Assembly: GCA_947566645.1 (NCBI GenBank)
Contig: CANOKL010000002.1
Coordinates: 150,158 to 214,157, forward strand
Direction of reading: 5' to 3'
DNA: 64,000 bases
Source: an uncultured Lachnospiraceae bacterium
GTDB taxonomy: Bacteria; Bacillota; Clostridia; Lachnospirales; Lachnospiraceae
The notes beneath the pieces are model-generated. The model was not told the DNA's origin. It worked only from the letters and a program-made list of their open reading frames with translations, and did no database searches. Position 1 is the stretch's first letter, and each line of letters starts with the position of its first letter. A program made the translations under genes and the position numbers. Below are positions 59,393 through 64,000 of this stretch, piece after piece.

Positions 59393-61723
59393 ATGGAAAA
59401 TGAGATGATGAGTCTGCCTATGGTGGCGCTCCGGGGGATGACGGTACTGCCAGAGCAGGTGATACATTTTGATGTGAGCCGTAATAAGTCGCTCCAGGCG
59501 ATTGAACAGGCAATGCGGGAGGAGCAGAAGATCTTTATAGCTGCCCAGAAGAATGCAGAGACAGACGATCCGGGGATCCATGATGTATACCGGACAGGAT
59601 GTGTGGCATCCATCCGCCAGGTGGTAAAGCTTCCGAAGAATCTCAGGAGAGTTCTGATTCTGGGGGAGCAGAGGGCAGAGCTTGAGTATCTGGAGCAGGA
59701 TACCCCGTTTCTCCGCGCAGATATCCAGATTCTGCCGGATTCAGACGATCCGGACAGTATGGGAATTCTGGAGGGCTCTCTGGGAAGCACGGCAATGGTG
59801 AGCGGGCTGAAGGAGATTTTCAAGGAATACCGTACGAAGAATAAGAAAATTTCCAGGGAGTTTTCTGCCCAGGTGGAGGACACCCAGTCTTTAAAGAAAC
59901 TTGTGGATATTATTGCAGCAGCTCTTCCCATGCCTTATACCGAGGCACAGAAGCTTCTGGAACAGACAGAGCTCCTTAAGCGTTTCGAGACGGTTTCTTC
60001 CAGGATGATGGAGGAGATACAGATTATCGGGATCAAGGAGGATATCCAGAAGAAGCTTAAGGAGCGTGTGGATAAGAACCAGAGGGAATATATTCTCCGG
60101 GAGGAGATGAAGCTGATCCGTGAGGAGTTAAAGGAAGACAATGTGCAGTCAGATGCAGAAGAGTATCAGAAGGCAGTAGAGAAGCTTCCAGCACCTCAGG
60201 AGGTAAAGGAAAAGCTGAATAAGGAGATCCGCAGATTCAAGAGTGCGGCAGGCAGTGCGGCTGAAGCGGGGGTAATCCGGACTTATATTGAGACTATGCT
60301 TGAGCTTCCCTGGGATAAGGCATGTAAGGAGCGCCAGGATCTGAAGCATGCCAAAAAGGTGCTGGAGAGAGACCACTATGGGCTTGAAAAGGTGAAGGAG
60401 CGGATACTGGAATACCTGGCTGTCCGTATATTGACACAGAAGGGGGAGACTCCGATTCTGTGCCTGTTCGGTCCTCCGGGAACTGGTAAGACCTCCATTG
60501 CAAAATCACTTGCAAGTGCCCTGAACCGGCCATATGTGCGTATTTCCCTTGGGGGAGTGCGTGATGAGGCGGAGATCCGTGGGCACAGGAAAACATATGT
60601 GGGCGCCATGCCGGGCAGAATTGCATCGGGTATGCGCCAGGCAGGGGTAAATAACCCGCTGATGCTCCTGGATGAGATTGACAAGGTCAGCAATGATTAT
60701 AAGGGAGATACCTTTTCCGCACTTCTGGAGGTGCTGGACAGTGAGCAGAATTCGAAGTTCAGGGATCACTACCTGGAGGTACCTCTTGATCTGTCCAATG
60801 TCCTTTTTATTACCACTGCAAACACGCTGCAGACCATACCGAGACCGCTTCTTGACCGTATGGAAGTCATAGAGATAAGCAGTTATACGGAAAATGAAAA
60901 GCTCCACATTGCCCAGGAGCATCTGATTCCCAAGCAGCTTAAGCGTCACGGGCTCAGTGAGGACCAGGTGTCCATCAGCAAGAAAGCAATCTGGAAGATG
61001 GCAGGTAATTACACGAAGGAGGCGGGCGTCAGACAGCTGGAGCGTAAGATCGGTGATATCTGCAGGAAATCCGCAAGAGAAGTTCTGGAAAAGAAAAAGA
61101 AGTGTATCCGTGTGACCGAGAGCAATCTGGAGCATTATCTTGGACAGGAGCTCTACCAGTATCAGGCAGTGAATGACAAGGATGAGGTTGGAATCGTGCG
61201 GGGTCTTGCATGGACCAGTGTGGGTGGTGACACTCTCCAGATTGAGGTTAATGTCATGCCGGGAGAAGGTGAGATACAGCTTACCGGGCAGCTCGGAGAT
61301 GTCATGAAGGAATCTGCGAGAGCAGGAATCAGCTATATCCGCTCTGCAGGGAAAAAATATAAGATAAATGATAACTTTTTTAAGGAACATGATATTCATA
61401 TCCATATTCCCGAGGGAGCGGTTCCAAAAGACGGACCGTCTGCGGGAATTACCATGGCTACTGCCATACTCTCAGCGGTGACAGGTAAGAAGGTGCGTGC
61501 AAATGCAGCCATGACCGGGGAGATTACACTCCGGGGAAGAGTGCTGCCTATCGGGGGACTGAAGGAAAAGCTGCTGGCAGCGAAAAATGCAGGAATTAAG
61601 ACGGTTATTGTTCCCAGGGAAAATAAGGCGGATGTCAAAGAATTATCCGGAGAAATCACGAAAGGAATGGAGATCCTCTATGTCTCTCATATGGATGAGG
61701 TGCTTAAGGCTGTGATTGTATAA
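59393..61723 (+). CDS. lon: ATP-dependent protease Lon
   Basis: AAA+ serine protease for misfolded and regulatory proteins. The 776 residues are full length. The N-terminal substrate-binding domain (1-200) starts [20 protein letters not shown]. The AAA domain has Walker A GPPGTGKT near 361-368 and Walker [11 protein letters not shown] near 424-433. The C-terminal peptidase domain has the catalytic Ser in [11 protein letters not shown] near 682 and the Lys in [14 protein letters not shown] near 725. The promoter lies in the clpX terminator region. ysxC follows 12 bases later, the Bacillus-like lon-ysxC order. Confidence 0.97.
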   Translation: MENEMMSLPMVALRGMTVLPEQVIHFDVSRNKSLQAIEQAMREEQKIFIAAQKNAETDDPGIHDVYRTGCVASIRQVVKLPKNLRRVLILGEQRAELEYLEQDTPFLRADIQILPDSDDPDSMGILEGSLGSTAMVSGLKEIFKEYRTKNKKISREFSAQVEDTQSLKKLVDIIAAALPMPYTEAQKLLEQTELLKRFETVSSRMMEEIQIIGIKEDIQKKLKERVDKNQREYILREEMKLIREELKEDNVQSDAEEYQKAVEKLPAPQEVKEKLNKEIRRFKSAAGSAAEAGVIRTYIETMLELPWDKACKERQDLKHAKKVLERDHYGLEKVKERILEYLAVRILTQKGETPILCLFGPPGTGKTSIAKSLASALNRPYVRISLGGVRDEAEIRGHRKTYVGAMPGRIASGMRQAGVNNPLMLLDEIDKVSNDYKGDTFSALLEVLDSEQNSKFRDHYLEVPLDLSNVLFITTANTLQTIPRPLLDRMEVIEISSYTENEKLHIAQEHLIPKQLKRHGLSEDQVSISKKAIWKMAGNYTKEAGVRQLERKIGDICRKSAREVLEKKKKCIRVTESNLEHYLGQELYQYQAVNDKDEVGIVRGLAWTSVGGDTLQIEVNVMPGEGEIQLTGQLGDVMKESARAGISYIRSAGKKYKINDNFFKEHDIHIHIPEGAVPKDGPSAGITMATAILSAVTGKKVRANAAMTGEITLRGRVLPIGGLKEKLLAAKNAGIKTVIVPRENKADVKELSGEITKGMEILYVSHMDEVLKAVIV

Positions 61724-61735
61724 AGGAGAAGATCA

Positions 61736-62335
61736 ATGATAATTAAGAATATTAACCTGGAGACTGTCTGTGGGATTACAAGCAGTATACCTGAGAACCA
61801 GCTGCCAGAGATAGCCTTTGCGGGAAAATCGAATGTAGGAAAGTCCTCTCTGATCAATGCGCTGATGAACCGGAAGTCCTACGCCAGAATATCCGCAACT
61901 CCGGGAAAGACACAGACTATTAATTTTTATAACATTAATGAACAGCTATATCTGGTGGATCTTCCGGGATATGGGTACGCGAAAGTATCGGAGAAAGAAA
62001 AAAAAGAGTGGGGAAAACTGGTGGAGCGGTATCTCCACGGCTCGGGGCAGCTTCTGGCTGTATTTCTTCTGATTGATATCCGTCATGACCCGTCGGCAAA
62101 TGACAGGATGATGTATGAGTGGATTACGGCGCAGGGTTACCGTCCGATCATAATTGCCACAAAGCTGGATAAGATTAAGAGGAGTCAGAAGGAAAAGCAG
62201 CTTAAGGCGATCCGGCAGGGGCTGGGCCTTGCGAAGGAAACGGTTATGATTCCTTTTTCAGCAGTGACGAAGCAGGGAAGAGATGAGATCTGGGAGCTGG
62301 TGGAGAAGGAATACCTGGATGAAGGAGATGCATAA
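61736..62335 (+). CDS. ysxC: Ribosome-biogenesis GTPase YsxC/YihA (EngB)
   Basis: Essential GTPase for 50S assembly. The 199 residues contain G1 GKSNVGKSSLIN near 30-41, G2 in the SATPGKT stretch near 55-61, G3 DLPGYGYAK near 75-83, G4 TKLDKI near 142-147 and G5 SAVTKQG near 174-180. The length is usual. ATG 61736 is preceded by AAAGGAG and lies 12 bases after lon. The permease gene follows eight bases later, so these three are probably in one operon. Confidence 0.97.
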   Translation: MIIKNINLETVCGITSSIPENQLPEIAFAGKSNVGKSSLINALMNRKSYARISATPGKTQTINFYNINEQLYLVDLPGYGYAKVSEKEKKEWGKLVERYLHGSGQLLAVFLLIDIRHDPSANDRMMYEWITAQGYRPIIIATKLDKIKRSQKEKQLKAIRQGLGLAKETVMIPFSAVTKQGRDEIWELVEKEYLDEGDA

Positions 62336-62343
62336 GACAGACT

Positions 62344-63495
62344 ATGAAAACGAATTTTAAAGAACAGCTTCATGACGAACGCCCATACTGGAAGGTGGCG
62401 GTAAGCCTTGCATTCAGTCTTGCGGCAACGATCCTTTTTGTCTATGCAGGCTGCAGGCTTTTGATTTTCTTCATGCCATTTGTGATCGGATGGTTTATTG
62501 CGTATATTACATCTCCTGTAGTGAACTGGATGGAGAGAAGAGTAAGGCTTGTGAAAAAACTGGGATCAGCTCTTATTATTATCGGGGTACTGGCGGCAGT
62601 AGTTCTTCTGATCTATTTTATCGGGAGCAGGCTCTGGCGGGAGGTTGCAGGGCTGATTCAGAATATGCCGGAGATGTACAGGGAGCTGGAACGGAATTTT
62701 GATGCAATCGGGGAAAGCACGAAGGGAATATTCGAAAGGCTCCCCAGAGGCGTGCAGAATGGCTGGCATGCACTTTCTGGAAATCTGAATGATACAGTAA
62801 GTGATCTTGTGGGACGTATCAGTGAACCGACAGTTACGGCTGCCGGTAATTTTGCCATGAGAATTCCTTCTATCCTGATTGCGACGATTGTGACATTTAT
62901 CTCAGCTTATTTCTTTATCGCAGAACGGGATGAGGTGATTGTATGGGTGAAGAAGATCACGCCTGATTCCATTGCAAGACGTATGGGGATGGTTATGGAT
63001 AATCTCAAATATGCGGTGGGTGGATATTTTAAGGCACAGCTTAAGATTATGGGAGTTGTGTTTGTGATTCTGTTTATTGGTTTTCTGGTACTGGATGTGC
63101 ATTTTAGTTTTTTGTTCGCTTTTCTAATCGCCTTTTTAGATTTTCTTCCTTTTTTTGGAACAGGGACAGCTCTGATTCCTTGGGCGTTTTATAAGTTTAT
63201 GACAGGCGAATATAAGATGGTTGCGGGTCTTGTGATTCTGTACGGCATCACTCAGCTTGTGCGTCAGCTGATACAGCCTAAGCTGGTGGGGGACAGTATG
63301 GGGCTTAAGCCCCTTCCTACACTGTGCTTCCTCTATATCGGCTACCGTGTGGGCGGAGTATTTGGAATGATCTTCGCGGTGCCGGTGGGACTGATTGTTA
63401 TCAATCTGTATAAAGCAGGGGCATTCGACTATCTGCTGACGGATATGGAGATTCTCCTGGAAGGGGTTCTTAGCCTCCGGAATCCAGATGAATGA
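62344..63495 (+). CDS. AI-2E family / YtvI-like membrane permease
   Basis: 383-residue polytopic membrane protein of the AI-2E exporter superfamily. About eight hydrophobic segments are visible (near 20-40, 42-60, 75-95, 175-195, 235-260, 265-285, 300-320 and 335-365), with a long hydrophilic loop at about 95-175. C-terminal signatures QPKLVGDSMGLKPLPTL and GVFGMIFAVPVGLIVINLY are typical. In spore formers relatives are YtvI, linked to sporulation, while others export autoinducer-2 or sodium; the sequence does not decide. The start is ATG 62344, eight bases after ysxC. It is the last gene before the repeat-rich end of the window. Confidence 0.85.
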   Translation: MKTNFKEQLHDERPYWKVAVSLAFSLAATILFVYAGCRLLIFFMPFVIGWFIAYITSPVVNWMERRVRLVKKLGSALIIIGVLAAVVLLIYFIGSRLWREVAGLIQNMPEMYRELERNFDAIGESTKGIFERLPRGVQNGWHALSGNLNDTVSDLVGRISEPTVTAAGNFAMRIPSILIATIVTFISAYFFIAERDEVIVWVKKITPDSIARRMGMVMDNLKYAVGGYFKAQLKIMGVVFVILFIGFLVLDVHFSFLFAFLIAFLDFLPFFGTGTALIPWAFYKFMTGEYKMVAGLVILYGITQLVRQLIQPKLVGDSMGLKPLPTLCFLYIGYRVGGVFGMIFAVPVGLIVINLYKAGAFDYLLTDMEILLEGVLSLRNPDE

Positions 63496-63539
63496 AAATT
63501 GCTGAAAGCGAATTTTTCTAAATGCTGGACGCAGTCAGT

Positions 63540-63702
63540 GACAATCATATATTCCATTCAAACGGGGCAATATTCCGGTGAACTAAGTGCTAACTTCGAC
63601 TAAGACGTTCGGGAGAGCCCTCACGCCTAAGTCTCCGTAAGCACTGGATTTCACCTCCATAAAGAGCGCCCCTGATCGTTTTCATCGGAATATATGATTG
63701 TC
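63540..63702 (-). ncRNA. Structured RNA element, copy 2 (163 nt)
   Basis: A perfect 16-bp terminal stem (63540-63555 with 63687-63702) of sequence unrelated to copy 1 encloses the same core: GGTGAA 63577-63582 with TTCACC 63650-63655, GTGC 63587-63590 with GCAC 63641-63644, AGACGT 63603-63608 with ACGCCT 63623-63628, GGG 63611-63613 with CCC 63618-63620, and the conserved CTAAGTCTCCGTAAG (63627-63641). The A/C mismatch at 63605/63626 becomes a U-G pair on the minus strand, again favouring that strand. It lies downstream of the permease gene, and no downstream gene is visible in this window. Confidence 0.8.
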
Positions 63703-64000
63703 CCTGCCTGCTGTGTGTTGGCATCTGCTGTGTGTTGGCATCTGCTGTGTGTTGGCATCTGCTGTGTTGGCATTTGCTGTATGTTGGTAGCTGTAGTGTG
63801 TTGGTATCTGCTGTGTGTTGGTGTGCGGCGGTAGCTGCTATGTGTTGGTAGCTGTAGTGTGTCGGCAGGTGTTGCTGATGTTGTGCTGTGGGAGAGTGTG
63901 GTGACTGTATAGGTGAAGCCTGGGGAAATTATTTCCGGTCTTTTGGGAGTTGAAGAGAGAGTTGGTTTGGGGGTGTGGGTGTACCGCAGAGTGCGAGGCA
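63703..64000. repeat. Degenerate 17-bp tandem repeat and G/T-rich end
   Basis: About ten imperfect copies of GCTGTGTGTTGGCATCT run from about 63709 to 63880, drifting to TGTTGGTAGCTGTAGTG. The rest to base 64000 is G/T-rich with no convincing gene in any frame. It directly follows the structured RNA and may hold its promoter on the minus strand. Confidence 0.75.

Noticed and set aside
63709..63880. CRISPR array
   Set aside because: The repeats are contiguous, degenerate 17-base units with no unique spacers and no cas genes.

Overview
The window is about 64 kb of a moderate-GC Firmicute chromosome, most likely Lachnospiraceae (order Clostridiales). The pointers are the gene families and their order: a single-chain glycyl-tRNA synthetase, threonine dehydrogenase and KBL, pyruvate phosphate dikinase, class III fructose-1,6-bisphosphatase, uvrC-hprK-glcK, secA-prfB, a hom / mutase-like kinase / lysC cluster, and tig-clpP-clpX-lon-ysxC. 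Strong AGGAGG ribosome sites and sigma-A promoters with 16-18 bp spacers are everywhere. I found no rRNA, tRNA, CRISPR array, insertion sequence or prophage.

Layout. 1-10 kb: end of glyQS, the threonine-degradation pair tdh-kbl, an M18 aminopeptidase with a Gfo/Idh/MocA oxidoreductase and a small membrane protein, then ppdK. 10-18 kb: a membrane diguanylate cyclase, a cytoplasmic subtilisin-like protease, an acyl-CoA ligase, and pyrG and a DUF1846 protein on the minus strand. 18-24 kb: ftsH, uvrC, hprK, glcK. 24-32 kb: a structured RNA, a class A PBP with a repetitive tail, yigZ, a long inverted repeat, hpf, a PAP2 phosphatase and typA. 32-37 kb: an SSB-like protein, dapA, dapB, fbp, a small lipoprotein. 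37-45 kb: an accessory stretch with two AAA-ATPase/PD-(D/E)XK genes (one shortened), an AAA/DUF4143 gene, an Rpn-type nuclease pseudogene, an XRE-regulator remnant, an orphan eukaryotic-type hisA and two related secreted proteins. 46-54 kb: secA, prfB (programmed frameshift), hom, a proposed homoserine kinase, lysC, an XRE regulator. 54-63.5 kb: divergent CYTH and DJ-1 genes, a lipoprotein, trigger factor, clpP, clpX, lon, ysxC and a YtvI-like permease.

Physiology. lysC, hom, dapA, dapB and the mutase-like kinase supply the aspartate family of amino acids, while tdh and kbl run threonine back to glycine and acetyl-CoA. ppdK, fbp, glcK and hprK sit at glycolytic and gluconeogenic control points. 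tig, clpP, clpX, lon and ftsH are the protein quality-control set.

The most interesting signal is non-coding. Two elements at 24072-24249 and 63540-63702 share a core with many paired compensatory changes, enclosed by long terminal stems of unrelated sequence. I read them as two copies of one structured RNA, probably transcribed from the minus strand. Two further families of dispersed short palindromes sit at gene ends, a roughly 240-bp inverted repeat lies between yigZ and hpf, and yigZ has a triplicated ribosome-site/start-codon unit.
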